A DNA stretch of 64,000 nt from Budorcas taxicolor (Eukaryota > Chordata > Mammalia > Artiodactyla > Bovidae). The notes beneath the pieces were generated by a model. That model saw only the letters and a list, made by a program, of their open reading frames with translations, had not been told where the DNA came from and made no database searches. The stretch spans positions 67,534,832 through 67,598,831 of the forward strand of contig NC_068924.1 in assembly GCF_023091745.1 (NCBI RefSeq), written 5' to 3'. How positions within the stretch are numbered: position 1 is the stretch's first letter; every line of letters starts with the position of its first letter. Below are positions 10,842 to 22,298 of this stretch, in pieces. Both the position numbers and the translations under genes were made by a program.

Positions 10842-11489
10842 CATATATATGCACACATATAAAATACGTTTTCCATATCCACAAATATTGGTGATCATTT
10901 AGATAAGATATTAAATTTATGAAATTTTCAACTAGGGCAAACTATATTTCAATAATGATTAAGAGAAAACCAGCAACCTCATTATTAATAACACTTGCAA
11001 CCAATCATGTGAAATGCTTATTTGGATGTCATGTTTTTTCAAATTTTAATAATAAAGTCATTAAATTTGGAGAAAATTATGTCAAACATCTTTTGATCTT
11101 TCTTTGAAGATATCAAAGTTTTTCCTATCATAGAGAAAGAGGGTGTAGTTCTATTCTGTTCATATTTCTGCAGTCAGCAATGCTCTAGGCACTAGATAGT
11201 ACTGAATAACCAAAAAACATATGACATAATACCACTCTGTAAGAAAGAGTATTCATTTGCAGGAATAACCATAGGGTATGCAGGAATACATAAAGAATGC
11301 AGAAATACCATAGAAAAAGCATGTAAAACATGACATCATTCTCTAAAAAATAGAATTAATTTATGGAAATACCATAGAGACTGCATTGTAATGATAGAGT
11401 CTTTAGATGTTCATACATGTTTAACTGATGACTTGTAATATTTTATCATTACCTTTTGAATTCCTAACAAATGTTTAACTAGTATCTAG
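10842..11489. other. Unassigned AT-rich DNA
   Basis: No gene or clear element. Around 11262-11390 a degenerate motif (gaaataccatag) recurs with irregular spacing; it is weak. Confidence 0.45.
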
Positions 11490-11640
11490 TTTATATTCCT
11501 CAGTTTTTAATGTGAGATGGGACCCAATAACTTTCTACATCACACAGCCAGTTATTAACTGGCTAAGCTAAGGCAAAACATTAGGACTCTTGAATCCTAG
11601 GCAGTATGCTTTCAATTATATAGCTTTGAGATATGATTTA
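11490..11640 (-). mobile_element. MIR SINE
   Basis: Matches the reverse complement of the MIR core: cctcagtttttaatgtgag, then tcacacagccagttattaa and ggactcttgaatcctaggc, in the expected order. Confidence 0.7.
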
Positions 11641-11849
11641 GCATTAAAAATTAATTCTACCTTGTATACTCTTTTGTTTATGCTGTTTTTAATGTTCACA
11701 GCAGCAAATAAAAACTGACAAATTAATGAAATTCCCTCTTTAGCATAGTTATATATTTGTTTAATAAAGCAAATCTTCTTTCCAATATAAAAATTATTAC
11801 CATCCTTTTTAGAATTTTTAAATAATGAAAGTCTCTCTAACAGAGTAAG

Positions 11850-11925
11850 ACATCCTAAAGGATGAAGACTGCATCTGCTTCATTGTATCCTCAGCACATG
11901 GCACAAAGTAAAAGATAAATATTTG
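11850..11925 (+). mobile_element. L2 3' end fragment
   Basis: Resembles the L2 terminus: cttcattgtatcctcagcac, then atggcacaaagtaaaag and ataaatatttgttcag, in the order usual for an L2 tail. Short and diverged. Confidence 0.55.
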
Positions 11926-12654
11926 TTCAGCAGCACTGTACCCTTCTCTAAGATTGACTATGATATTCAAACACACAAAATATTCATGTCCTTTCCAATA
12001 ATTATAATCATTCTGACATGCTAAAAGAAAGTTCACTTAGTTATTTATATAAAATATTTCTTCTATGAATTAACAGAATAAATGCTAACTATGCTTTGCA
12101 GTTGGTGACCCAGAAGGGTACTTATATCAGAAGGTTAAAGAGGTGTTGTATGATTGGCTTGAATTGTATGATTGCATTTGCTTCCTAATGAAATATATTT
12201 GGGATTTTTAGTAACAATTATTCTCTGAATAAAAGATATACAGTTCTGCCCAGGAGCTCCCTATCCATCATACATGTTTCTGTGTCATATCAAGAATCAA
12301 CCTTATCTTGATAACCACCATGATCTATTAATATATAAGGCAGGAAAATAACAGGTCTTAGAGAGCTGGACTCTAATTGTTGCTCTTGTTTTACTAGCTA
12401 TAAATAACTTCATCTCTTTGAGAAACTGTTTCTATATAAAATGTAGAAAGCAAGCTTGCCACTTTTATCATTTACATTAAATAGAAATCCCATTTAATAG
12501 TGTCGAAGATAAGACAAAAAAATCATGATATGTGTGGTATAATTAATAATTGCACAACAATGGTAAAGAGAGTGCAGAAAACCAATGCTTTTGCTACATT
12601 AAACAGTATATTTTTATTTTTGCTTTTTGAACAAGCTGTGTGGTCTGTATTTGA
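11926..12654. other. Unassigned DNA with a possible MIR
   Basis: No gene. The segment at about 12355-12460 (tagagagctggactc, then ttactagctataaataac and catctctttgagaaac) is compatible with a plus-strand MIR but too diverged for a firm call. Confidence 0.4.
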
Positions 12655-12830
12655 GAGCCAAAATGGTAGAGTTGGGGAATGGGATAACTGGTTCTTATAA
12701 CGCTGTGATGCTGGACAATTTTTAAAACATCTCTAAGCTGCATTGAGGAACAAAAGATTATAAAATAAATGAAATGTTGATTGTGCAATTTAATTGAGAT
12801 AATGCATTTAAATAATTTAAAAATTGATGC
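12655..12830 (+). mobile_element. MIR SINE (diverged)
   Basis: The series gtgatgctggacaattttta, catctctaagctgcattgag, ataaatgaaatgttg and gagataatgcatttaa follows MIR order on the plus strand. Confidence 0.5.
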
Positions 12831-13229
12831 AGAGTCAGTAAATGAAGGGTTGTCCTTTTCTTTTTTCTCTGTTTTAGTTTATTTTAGATCTACAAAGTGA
12901 TAGTATTTAGTAATTCAAATAAAATTAGTACTCAAATTCTGACCTTGAAGAAGAAAATAAATCCATGTTAGTTTTTTGCCTCTCTATAAACATAAGTCAT
13001 ATCATTTGATGTGTCTGTGCAGTGAGTCAATAATGTTAATGCTGACAAATAATTATGCAGCAAAAATTTTAAAGAGCTTTAGTTTCCAGAAAGTGTGCTC
13101 TATAATATTTTTGAGAAGAACATTTTGGATCAAAAAATCTTAAATATATTCTTGATGTTATTTAAGAAAAATGATATTGCCAGCTTGTAAGAGAAGATTG
13201 AGAGATTGAACCCTGTTTTTGACAGTGTC
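12831..13229. other. Unassigned AT-rich DNA
   Basis: No repeat family, exon-like frame or RNA gene recognised. Confidence 0.45.
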
Positions 13230-13602
13230 GTTTCATTTGGGCCACCATACAAATTACCCAGACTGGGTGGCTTAAACAATATGCATTTATTTCTCACAAT
13301 TCTGAAGGCTGGGAAACTGAAGATAAAGGTTTTGGTAGATCCAGTGTCTGGTGCGAGTCTGCCTCCTTGTTCATGGATGGCCATCCTCTGCCTGTGTCTT
13401 CACCTGGCAAAGAGCAGAGGAAGAGAAAGCAAGTGCTCATGGCTTTTTGCAAGGGCACTAATCCCATTCATTGCGGCTCTACCTACCTACCTTCATGACC
13501 TAGTTATTACTAACTTCTGAATATCATCACATTTGGGTTAGGATATCATCAGGTAAATTTAAGGGGAGATACAAACTTTAATTCTACAATATACAGCACC
13601 AT
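13230..13602 (-). mobile_element. MaLR LTR (MST/MLT1-like), solo
   Basis: Reverse complement of an ERVL-MaLR LTR: accatacaaattaccca and actgggtggcttaaacaata at one end, then cctgtgtcttcacctggc, gggcactaatcccattca and catcacatttgggttagg at the other. No internal retroviral sequence is present, so it is a solo LTR or fragment with no coding potential. Confidence 0.8.
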
Positions 13603-13749
13603 AGAGCTAAGACAGAGAAAACAGAATGAAGCAAAGGCCAATTAAAAAAAACAGATCTTGGTAGACCATTTTCCTCCACACTCCAAAAAGTCTTGACTCT
13701 AAGTGTAAAGTTGAATGGAATAAAATCAGCCTTCGTATTAGTAAAGTCT

Positions 13750-14851
13750 TTTTTTTTTTCCTTTGTGATTAGTAGTCATCTTTAAAGAAAAAAAAATTTG
13801 GAGTAGAGTTGATTTACAGTGTTATGGTAGTGCCACAGCAAAATGAAACAGTTATAAGTATACATATACACTCCCCCCTTTTTTAAAGATTCTTTTCCCA
13901 TACAGGCCATTACAGAGTATTGAGTAGAGTTGCTTGTGCTATGTGGCAGGTTCTTATTAGTTATCTATTTTATATATAGTAGTGTATACATGTCAATCCA
14001 AGTCTCCCAGTTTATCCCTCCCCACTTATCCCATGGTAGCCACAAATTTGTTTTCTACATCTGTGACTCTAATTCTGTTTTGTAAATAAGTTCATCTGTA
14101 CCCCTCTTTTATTGGGTTCCACATATAAGTGATATCATATGACATTTGTCTTTGTGTGTCTGACTTACTTCACTCAGTGTGACAATCTCTAGGTCCATTC
14201 ATGTTCTTGTAAATAGCATTGTCTTGTCCTTTTTTTAAAAAAAAATATTACTATGTAATATTTCATTGTATATATTATGGTAAAGCATCTGCCTACTACG
14301 CGGGAGACCCGGGTTCAATCCCTGGGTTGGGAAGATCTCCTGGAGAAGGAAATGGCAACCCACTCCAGTATTCTTGCCTGAAAAATCCCATGGACGGAGG
14401 AGCCTATTAGGCTACAGTCCATGGGGTTGCAAAGAGTCAGACAGGACTGAGTGGCTTCACTTTCACTTGTCACTACCTTTGCTTTTTCCATTCTTCTGTT
14501 AATAAGCATTTAGGTTGCTTCCATATTTGAGCTATATGTAATGCTGCATGAATATTGAGGTGCACATATCTTTTCGAATTATGTTTTTCTCTGGGAATAT
14601 GCCCAGGAGTGGGATTGATGGGTCATATGGTAGTTATAGTTTTAGTTTTTTAACATCCTAGTTCTGTGGGAAATGTCATTGGTAATTTTATAGGGGTTTC
14701 ATTGACTCTGTGGATTGCTTTGGAAAGTATAGGCATTTTTATAATATAGATTTTTCCAACCCAAGAACATGATATGTATCTCCTTCTGTTTCTGTCATCT
14801 TTGATTTCTTTCATCAGTATCTTACAGTTGTCTGAGAACAGGGCTTTTATC
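13750..14851 (-). mobile_element. L1 with 11-bp TSD and internal deletion
   Basis: Perfect direct repeats tagtaaagtct at 13739-13749 and 14852-14862 bound the element. It starts with a T-run, as expected for a minus-strand poly(A), then 3' UTR (gagttgatttacagtgttat) and ORF2 3' sequence. Near 14665 it jumps from the region around gattgatgggtcatatggtag to the upstream ORF2 region (gtttcattgactctgtgg), so a middle portion is lost. A Bov-tA is inserted at 14278-14468. Confidence 0.9.
14278..14468 (+). mobile_element. Bov-tA SINE nested in L1
   Basis: Begins inside the head (tggtaaagcatctgcctac, B-box region gggttcaatccctgg) and runs through the full body to gactgagtggcttcac with a tcacttt tail. 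It interrupts the L1 and is therefore younger. Confidence 0.94.
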
Positions 14852-14862
14852 TAGTAAAGTCT

Positions 14863-15109
14863 ATTTTGAAAAAAATATGAATATCCCAGACAAATCTCAA
14901 ATCATGTGGCTGCATTAGGTTAAACAAAGTTTCTAAAATCTACAGATGACAAGAAGTTAAATAAGAATCCTTCTCTAGAGTAAAACAATGATCACAAATG
15001 ACATCATTCTAATCCTCAAATTACTTCTACAAATATTTTTCAATTACGTGTTATATACAAGATCAAATGTAACCACATAAAGAGGTGGCAAGACAACATG
15101 AACTAAACC
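14863..15109. other. Unassigned AT-rich DNA
   Basis: No feature recognised. Confidence 0.45.
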
Positions 15110-15702
15110 TTTAGAAGTAAGAACAAAGTGATATATAGAAATTATAAATACTGGAAATATCAGACTCAGACTGAAGATAAAAAAATGTATTTATGCATTA
15201 AAGGAGATAAAAGCAAAGCTTCGACAACTGGGCAGAGTACCATAAACAGTAAAAAGGAACTTAAGCACATTGAAGAAAAACCTTTATAGGATTTATTTCT
15301 GTGAATAATATAATAATCTAAAAGAAGGGCTCAATGAACATGCTTAATAACAGATTATACAAGATGAAAGAGAAATCATGAATTGGAAATTTTGCCAGAA
15401 CAAACAAAAGCTGAATGCAACAGGTGGAGACAGAAACTGGAAATTTTTATATAGGAGAGAAAAAAAAAAGGAAAAAAACACAGAGAAGGTACCAAACAAT
15501 CAATAGCATATGTTTAATTAGAGTTTCAGAAGTAGAGATGCATGCTAATGAGACAGAAGTAATATAGGAGGTATCGTTTGAGAATGTTCCAAAATTCCTG
15601 AATTGTATTAGTCCATTGTTTCAAGGAGTTTTATGATGCTAAGCAGGGTGAACACAAAGAAACCTATACATAAACTATCAAAAGAAAACTAGAGAAAACC
15701 AA
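15110..15702 (+). mobile_element. Old L1 / HAL1-like ORF1-region fragment
   Basis: Plus-strand sequence matching old L1/HAL1 ORF1-area consensus: aatactggaaatatcagac, ggaaattttgccagaac, gagtttcagaagtagagatg, then gaatgttccaaaattcctga and gctaagcagggtgaacacaa. It is full of stops. L1 3'-type sequence at 16240 on the same strand suggests these may be two ends of one HAL1-like element ('half L1': ORF1 plus 3' UTR without ORF2). Confidence 0.65.
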
Positions 15703-16215
15703 AATCAGGCCCCTCCTCAGTTCTGGGCAGGAGTCCTTTGACACTGAGGAGTTTCAGTCAGATACAGAGACAGTACTCAGGGACCCGTCCAGCTGGAAAG
15801 AAGTTTTGCACTGAAGCCACAGCCTGTGTAGGATCCAGAGGAGAGGCTGCTGGTGTGGGAGGGCACTTTGTGTTCCCTGAAGCTTCAGACAAGGCCCTCA
15901 GATGTGGCCAGGTAGGGTCTGTGCTGCCTGGCCTAGTCTTACCCCCTGCCTTGCAGGACACTGGGGCTGTCTGGAGGGAACTTGGCAACCCTTCTGACCT
16001 GCCCACATCAGATGCTCAGGCTCTGCCTGTCTTGCTTCTGCTGTTGGCTAAGGGCCAAGGGCACGTGCTGCCAGGTCTCTGGACAGGGCTACACCCCTAG
16101 TGTACCGAAGCAGGCTGCAGCCAGGGTGCTCCTGGTGCCGTCATAGCCCTCTGCCTTCCCAGTATGGGACCAGAGCTTTCCCCATACTTCTGCAAATGAA
16201 ACCTAAAGCCCACTC
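15703..16215. other. GC-rich block of unknown origin between L1-type sequences
   Basis: About 500 bp that is clearly richer in G and C than anything nearby, starting ggcccctcctcagttctggg. Reading frames of 120 codons (15738-16100, +) and 82 codons (15758-16006, -) are open on both strands, which is more consistent with GC composition than with coding. CpG is sparse, so it is not a CpG island. No splice-bounded exon or domain is evident. It may be part of the surrounding HAL1/L1 element, an inserted processed fragment, or an ancient exon; I cannot decide. Confidence 0.45.
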
Positions 16216-16239
16216 AAAGTTATTGATGAAAATCTTTTA

Positions 16240-16375
16240 GACATAGTCTTGATGCTTGCACACCATTGTGAATGTAGTTAATGCCACTGAATTGTACACT
16301 TAAAAGGCTAATGTAGCAATTTTTATGTTATAAAGTTTCACCACAATAAAAAAGTATACATAATAAAATAGTCCT
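16240..16375 (+). mobile_element. Old L1 3' terminus
   Basis: Typical old-L1 end: gatgcttgcacaccattgtg, taatgccactgaattgtac, acttaaaaggctaatg and tttcaccacaataaaaaag, followed by an A-rich tail. Confidence 0.85.
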
Positions 16376-16419
16376 ACAAATATTTTTATAATTATCTATA
16401 ATTAAAATCTTGTCACAAT

Positions 16420-17500
16420 AAAAACTCAGAGCCTCACTGCCAAGTTCTACCTAATATTTAAGGAATAAATAATGCCAATGATATTGCTTTTTACAAACTC
16501 TTTCAGAGAGAAGAGAAGTAATATATATTCTCCCATCATTTACGAGCTAACATAACTTTGATCCTAAAACTCACAAAGACTGTAAAACACACACACAAAA
16601 ATACACTCTAAATTTACTCATAAAATTAGATACAAAAATCTTAGCTCAAATATCACAGAGTAAATATGATAAATATATAAAAGAAAATGCATTGAGACAA
16701 AGTTAGGGCTATCAGGTACACAAGTGTTTATTTAGTGTTAGGGAAGCAATGCATTTAATTCACTACATAAATATATGCTGCTGCTGTTTAGTTGCTGTTG
16801 GTGTCCATCTATTTGTGACACCATATACTGTAAGCCTCCAGGCCCCTTGGTCCATGGGATTTCTCAGTCATTGGACTGGATTGCCATTTCTTTCTCCAGG
16901 GGATCGTCCCACCCGGGGATTGAACCCACGTCTCCTGCTTGACAGCTGTATTCTTTACCACTGAGTCAGCTGGGGAGCCCACATAAACAGAATAAAGAAT
17001 ACTAAATCATGTGAACATAGCTAGCAAATGGAAAACAATCTTATAGCAACTAGTCATAGAATAGAACTTTCTTATTCTAGTAAAAGAATACATAAATATT
17101 ACTTCCATCACTAATTATAGATGATAAGATTGTGTAAGCAAACCTAAGTGTAAAAGGTAGAAATGTAATCTTTTATAAGAAAACATCTTCATTAAGCAAA
17201 ACAAGGAAGTACTATCTATAAAGAAAAGTTTGATAAATTTGATTAAAAAATAAAGATTTATCTCTTCAAATAACACCATTAGAATAATTAAAATCCAGGT
17301 TAAGACTGGAAAATGTTTGCAACATATGTGTTAGTGAAGAAACATCAATAATATATAAATTGATCTGCATAAATTATGTATACATGTTAGGAAGATAACA
17401 GGAAACCCAATAGAAAAGTGGGCAACAGACTTAACAGCTACTTACAAAAAGCAGAACTATTAATGATCAATAAATACAGGCAAAAACCTGACTTTCCATG
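16420..17500 (+). mobile_element. Old L1 ORF2 fragment, split by a Bov-tA
   Basis: Diverged L1 ORF2 sequence in order: gccaagttctacctaatatt, caaactctttcagagagaag and acaaaaatcttagctcaa before the SINE; gaaaagtttgataaatttg, aaaatgtttgcaacatat and acccaatagaaaagtgggc after it. These correspond to the RT and C-terminal regions. All frames are closed. Confidence 0.75.
16772..16980 (-). mobile_element. Bov-tA SINE nested in L1, 7-bp TSD
   Basis: Reverse-complement SINE from tgctgctgctgtttagttgc to the head (ggggattgaacccacgtc ... actgagtcagctggggagcc). Direct repeats acataaa at 16765-16771 and 16981-16987 flank it. It is more diverged than most Bov-tA in the window. Confidence 0.9.
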
Positions 17501-18417
17501 TCAGACCCATAGTAATTACTCAGCAATATTTCTTCAGCTTCTTGTTGGCATGTGCGATGATGTCTTTAGTAGCAACTTGAAATGTAGGGGCTTATAAATA
17601 GATTTCCATAATGAGAAGAGCACACTGACTAAAGATTCAGCTGAAGTTTAAACAGAACAGAATTGTTCCTTGATAGGTTTAAAACGGATCTGATCTCAGT
17701 TCCTTTCTAAGTAATGGAAAATATGCAGCCCTATCTAAATGGAATAGGACTATCTATCTGAATGCTGTTACACGAGGAAAATCATCATGCATCAGATTTT
17801 ATTTATCCTGTCTTAGATATGGCTCCCTTAGTAAAGAAAGATGAAGCCTATGCATCATTCTGTTTTCTCTTTCTGCTTTTATGCAATTTTCCTCCATTCT
17901 GTTTTTATCTACATTTCATATATTTGCTAATACCTGTCTGCTTCTCTTTTCACTGTCAGTTACTTGGCAATATAATCTTCATTGCATTGTAATAATTTTA
18001 AAACCGCCCATACCTAACTTGCAAGTCCTCCTTATACATTACAGGATTTGTGCCCCTGACATATTTGTACTAACACCATTTTCCATCCTGGTTTCTCCAT
18101 CTGTCTCCATCACCTGCCTTTTTCTTCTTGTACCCCTCTATCTTGTCTGCCAGCTGGTGTTTTACTAATGTTTTTCAGGCTTTCTGCCTTTCAGAATAAT
18201 CTTTATATCTCCTTTTTTTCCCAGTAGATTTTCCAGCAATGGGTTTTAATAGTTGAAACTTAGTCAAAGACATTTTAACTTGAGGCAGGAATGAAACTTG
18301 GTGATAGAAACACATACCCTTAAAATGGCCTTGGGGACAGCCTCAGATACATTGTATATTCTTGGCCAGTGGTTTCTATTGTTCCAAATTCAGTGGTATT
18401 TTTAAAAAATATTCTTT
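17501..18417. other. Unassigned DNA
   Basis: About 0.9 kb with no recognised repeat. Open frames at 17762-17992 and 17881-18168 (+) are hydrophobic and low-complexity (rich in Phe, Leu and Cys from CT-rich DNA) and show no family signature. Confidence 0.5.
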
Positions 18418-18425
18418 ATTAGTTA

Positions 18426-19195
18426 TTCAGTTCAGTTCAGTTGCTCAATCATGTCTGACTCTTTGCGACCCCATGGACTGTAGCATGCCAGGCCTCCCTG
18501 TCCATCACCAACTCCCAGAGTTTACCCAAACTCATGTCCATTGAGTCGGTGATGCCATCCAACCATCTCATCCTCTGTCATCCCCTTCTCTTGCCTTCAA
18601 TCTTTCGCAGCATCAGGGTATTTTCAAATGAGTCAGTTCTTCACATCAAGTGGCCAAAGGATTGGAGTTTCAGCTTCAGCATCAGTCCTTCCAATGAATA
18701 TTCAAGACTGATTTCCTTTAGGCTGGACTGGCTGGATCTCCTTTAAGTCCAAGGGACTCTCAAGAGTCTTTTCCAACATCACAGTTCAAAAGCATCAATT
18801 CTTCACTGCTCAGCTTTCTTCACAGTCCAACTCTTACATCCATACATGACTTCTGGAAAATCCATAGCCTTGACTAGATGGACCTTTGTTGGCAAAGTAA
18901 TGTCTCTGCTTTTGAATATGCTGTCTAGGTTGGTCATAAATTTTCTTCCAAGGAGTAAGCGTCTTTTAATTTCATGGCTGTAATCACCATCTGCAGTGAT
19001 TATGGAGACCCCAAATATAAAGTATACCACTGTTTCCACTGTTTCCCCATCTATTTGCCATGAAGTGATGGTATCGGATGCCATGATCTTAGTTTTCTGA
19101 ATGTTGAGCTTTAAGCCAACTTTTTCACTCTCCTCTTTCACTTTTATCAATAGACTCTTTAGTTCTTCTTCACTTTGTGCCATAAGGATGGTGTC
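18426..19195 (-). mobile_element. BovB LINE with 8-bp TSD
   Basis: Starts with the reverse-complemented tail cagttcagttcagttgctc and covers about 770 bp of the ORF2 C-terminal region, stopping just before the RT palm. Direct repeats attagtta at 18418-18425 and 19196-19203 delimit it exactly. The longest surviving frame is at 18803-19183 (126 codons: EESEKVGLKLNIQKTKIMAS region). Frameshifts separate it from the rest. Confidence 0.96.
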
Positions 19196-19203
19196 ATTAG
19201 TTA

Positions 19204-19803
19204 CTCAAATGACATATTCTTTTTTTCTAAAACTACACTTACACAGTGTTTAACTAGAGCCTGCTTCCTTTTGCGCCACTTTTCCTTTTGACCCATTTCT
19301 CTCTCTTCTTTTTCCTTAAAGAACTATGGGTTCCTTCCACAGCATAGAGGGACACAAATAGAACACTATTGATTTCAGAAAAGGCTGATTTTTACACTTT
19401 CATGAAAAACAAAATGGAACCACTCTAATGCAGTCTGTCCCCTCTAGGCGTAAAAAAGTCTAATACTTCTAGAAAATGACAAGATAATAAATACACTTTC
19501 ATCTCTTAGGAAAAACATCAATAATTATAATTTATGACTAGATTCTGTGTTTGGAACACAAATGTAGTACAGGAAAATGAGATTAAAATATGATGTGAGC
19601 CAGTGAGAATTGAACAAAGCCTCTGACATAATAGATCTAATAGCCAAGAAATGCCAAATTCCAAAGTTTCCCATTCATGTGGGAACTAGGCTCAAATAAG
19701 GATCCTTGAGAAGTCATGACCCTGCTGTGGGTGTGAGAAAGCTGGTTATCGTGCCTTTGAAATTAAGAAAAAGTTGATCTTCATTGAGCCAGTAGAAATC
19801 ACT
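19204..19803. other. Unassigned DNA
   Basis: No gene or element recognised. Confidence 0.5.
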
Positions 19804-19804
19804 G

Positions 19805-20026
19805 AGAGCTGTCTGGTGGCTCAGACTGTAAAGAATCTGTCTGTAATTCCAGAGACCGGGTTTCAATCCCTGGGTCAGAAAGATCCCCTGGAAAAGGGAA
19901 TGGTGACCCACTCCAATTTTCTTGCCTGGAGGGTCCCCTGGACAGAGGAGACTGGCAGGCTACAGTCCATAGGGTCGCAAAGAGTTGGACACACCTGAGT
20001 GACTTACACTTTACTTTCACTTTCTG
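19805..20026 (+). mobile_element. Bov-tA SINE, complete
   Basis: Head (gagctgtctggtggctcag, gggtttcaatccctgggtc) plus body (cccactccaattttcttgcc ... gggtcgcaaagagttggac), ending in a cttacactttactttcac tail. Moderately diverged. Confidence 0.94.
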
Positions 20027-20199
20027 GAGGAAAAGATATATTTGGCAAAGTCAAAAGACATTCTAAAGGTTCCTTATCCCCTTTATTCTCCTGTTCCCCA
20101 CTTCCATTTGACCCTTTACTGTCTCCCCTTCCTTACCACCTTCTCCTCCTATTCACTCACTCTGTCTCTTTCTGTCTCACACTGGCTAGAATCTTATTA

Positions 20200-20362
20200 A
20201 ACGTGAAAGTGTTAGTCATTCAGTCACTCTCTGCCACCCCATGGACTGTAACCTGACAGGTTCCTCTGTCTATGGAATTCTCCAGGCAGGAGTACTAGAG
20301 TAGGTTGCCATTCCCTTCCTCCAGGGAATCTTCCCAACCCAGGGATCAAACCCAGGTCTCCA
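20200..20362 (-). mobile_element. Bov-tA SINE, head-truncated
   Basis: Reverse complement from gtgaaagtgttagtcattc through the body to the B-box region (gggatcaaacccaggtctcc). The distal part of the head, with the usual ccaccagggaag end, is missing. Confidence 0.9.
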
Positions 20363-20963
20363 TCCAATTTTAACTTCTGGGATACACATTTTTCAAAAGC
20401 CACCAATCCTAAAGTGATAAGTGGATAATTAAACTCAAGGGAATTTTCATACTAATGTGGTTGATTTCACCTGGAATAAGCGGTAATGTTATGTTAAATT
20501 TTAAAATAGCTGTCAGTCACATGTTGTATTTATAATTTATTGAAATAGTTTAGTATTCCAGTGTCACAAATTTATCTGTCCCTTGTTGATTACTGCATTG
20601 TCAGGTGGAAATTACACCAGCTGTGGCAATTAGCCTCATTTACTCTCTGGATGATATCCCAATGGATAAGCTTGTATAATATTCCACTTCATTCTTACTG
20701 GAATAAAATCCTTTTCAGCAATCAATATGTGACTTTTTGCAATCATATTCTGTTATTAATTTTAAGTTGTTGCAGAAAATGAATATTTTTCTGAAAATGT
20801 ATCTTTGCTTTTTTAAATCTTTCATGCAGGAAACAGAATAATAATTTCAGACATCTACTTTTATATGGTAAGCTTGCAACTAAGATTTATTTCAGCTATA
20901 GTTTATTCAGTTATGCCTTCCCTAATAATTTCATTGTATCAATAGTTTATACACTGTAAAAAT
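20363..20963. other. Unassigned AT-rich DNA
   Basis: No gene or element recognised. The 73-codon frame at 20561-20782 (+) has no supporting motif. Confidence 0.5.
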
Positions 20964-20972
20964 AAATCACTT

Positions 20973-21525
20973 AAGTTCAGTTCAGTTCAGTTCAGTTGCT
21001 CAGTTGTGTCCGACTCTTTGCAACCCTATGAATCACAGCACACCAGGCCTCCCGGAGTTCACTCAGACTCACGTCCATCGAGTCAGTGATGCCATCCAGC
21101 CATCTCATCCTCTGTCATCCCCTTCTTCTCCTGCCCCCAATCCCTCCCAGCATCAGAGTCTTTTCCAATGAGTCAACTCTTAGCATGAGGTGGCCAAAGT
21201 ACTGGAGCTTCAGCTTTAGCATCATTCCTTCCAAAGAAATCCCTGGGCTGATCTCCTTCAGAATGGATTGGTTGGATCTCCTTGCAGTCCAAGGGACTCT
21301 CAAGAGTCTTCTCCAACACCACAGTTCAAAAGCATCAGTTCTTCAGCACTCAGCCTTCTTCACAGTCCAACTCCCACATCCATACATGACCACAGGAAAA
21401 ATCATAGCCTTGACTAGACGAACCTTAGTCAAGAAAGTAATGTCTCTGCTTTTGAATATGCTATCTAGGTTGGTCATAACTTTTCTTCCAAGGAGTAAGC
21501 ATCTTTTAATTTCATGGCTGCAGTC
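20973..21525 (-). mobile_element. BovB LINE with 9-bp TSD
   Basis: Five tcagt-type repeats at the left (3') end, then the ORF2 C-terminal region up to aatttcatggctgcagtc. Direct repeats aaatcactt at 20964-20972 and 21526-21534 mark the insertion. It is about 550 bp and 5'-truncated. Confidence 0.96.
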
Positions 21526-21571
21526 AAATCACTTCATAAGTCCTTAAAAAAAAGTGATACCGAAACTGAAC

Positions 21572-21677
21572 TTCTGCTGCTGCTAAGTCGCTTCAGTCAT
21601 GTCTGACTCTGTGCGACCTCATAGATGGCAGCCCACCAGGCTCCCCCGTCCCTGGGATTCTCCAGGCAAGAACACTA
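21572..21677 (-). mobile_element. BOV-A2 SINE, one monomer
   Basis: Reverse complement of one BOV-A unit: ctgctgctgctaagtcgcttc, gactctgtgcgacctcatag and gggattctccaggcaagaac. The second unit of the usual dimer is absent. The gct repeat corresponds to the SINE tail. Confidence 0.9.
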
Positions 21678-22072
21678 GATCTACAATAAAATACCCATTT
21701 TAATTTCACTACTGTACTCAATAGTTGCAGTGGATAAAATGTGACTCATTATACTTAGTTTTCATAGGGGCTAATATGGTAGCTTCATTGTAAATGGACA
21801 GGTCTAGAAATAGCCAAAGCCTGGAGATAGGTTTCTTCCAAAACAGAATATTCTGAAATTGCCAGCAGGCAGAAATTGTGGTTTGTGGATAGGATATCAG
21901 AGTGAAGAAGAAAGGGGATATTTTAGCTGTAGGGTATAGATGAGTGGTGAGCATGTTAAACTGACTTTTTTTGATTTTGGGTATCATGAAGAAAACACAG
22001 GAACTCAGTGAGGGATTTATAAGTTAATCAATATGCTCAGTAGAGAAAGGCTAGAATTTGTGTATCAAGCAA
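21678..22072. other. Unassigned DNA
   Basis: No gene or element recognised; an 89-codon minus frame (21718-21987) has no motif. Confidence 0.45.
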
Positions 22073-22080
22073 AACTCCAA

Positions 22081-22298
22081 AGTGAAAGTGAAAGTGAAGT
22101 CGCTCAGTCGTGTCCGACTCTTTGCGACCCCATGGACTGTAGCCCACCAGGCTCCTCCGTCTATGGGATTTTCCAGGCAAGAACACTGGAGTGGGTTGCC
22201 ATTTCCTTCTCCAGGGGATCTTCCCGACCCAGGGATCAAACCCGGGTCTCCCGTGTTGTAGGCAGATGCTTTGCTGTCTGAGCCACCAGGGAATGAAG
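22081..22298 (-). mobile_element. Bov-tA SINE, nearly consensus
   Basis: Almost perfect full-length copy: (gtgaaa)n tail, tcgctcagtcgtgtccgac, gtgggttgccatttccttc, gggatcaaacccgggtctcc and ctgagccaccagggaa. Flanking direct repeats actccaa lie at 22074-22080 and 22299-22305. The low divergence indicates one of the youngest insertions here. It generates several overlapping open frames on both strands that are artefacts of the SINE. Confidence 0.97.

Noticed and set aside
15738..16100. 120-codon frame as a protein-coding gene
   Set aside because: Open frames exist on both strands of the GC-rich block, there is no domain, and L1-type repeat surrounds it. Kept only as an unexplained block.
17762..18168. 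Hydrophobic frames resembling membrane proteins
   Set aside because: Phe/Leu/Cys-rich composition follows from CT-rich DNA; no start context, splice sites or family motif.
22058..22261. Open frame encoding SRVRLFATPWTVAHQAP-type protein
   Set aside because: This is the translation of a reversed Bov-tA, a well-known source of spurious bovid protein predictions. The same applies to similar frames at 5070-5333, 7845-8027, 19799-20020, 42494-42721, 44285-44493 and 63210-63548.
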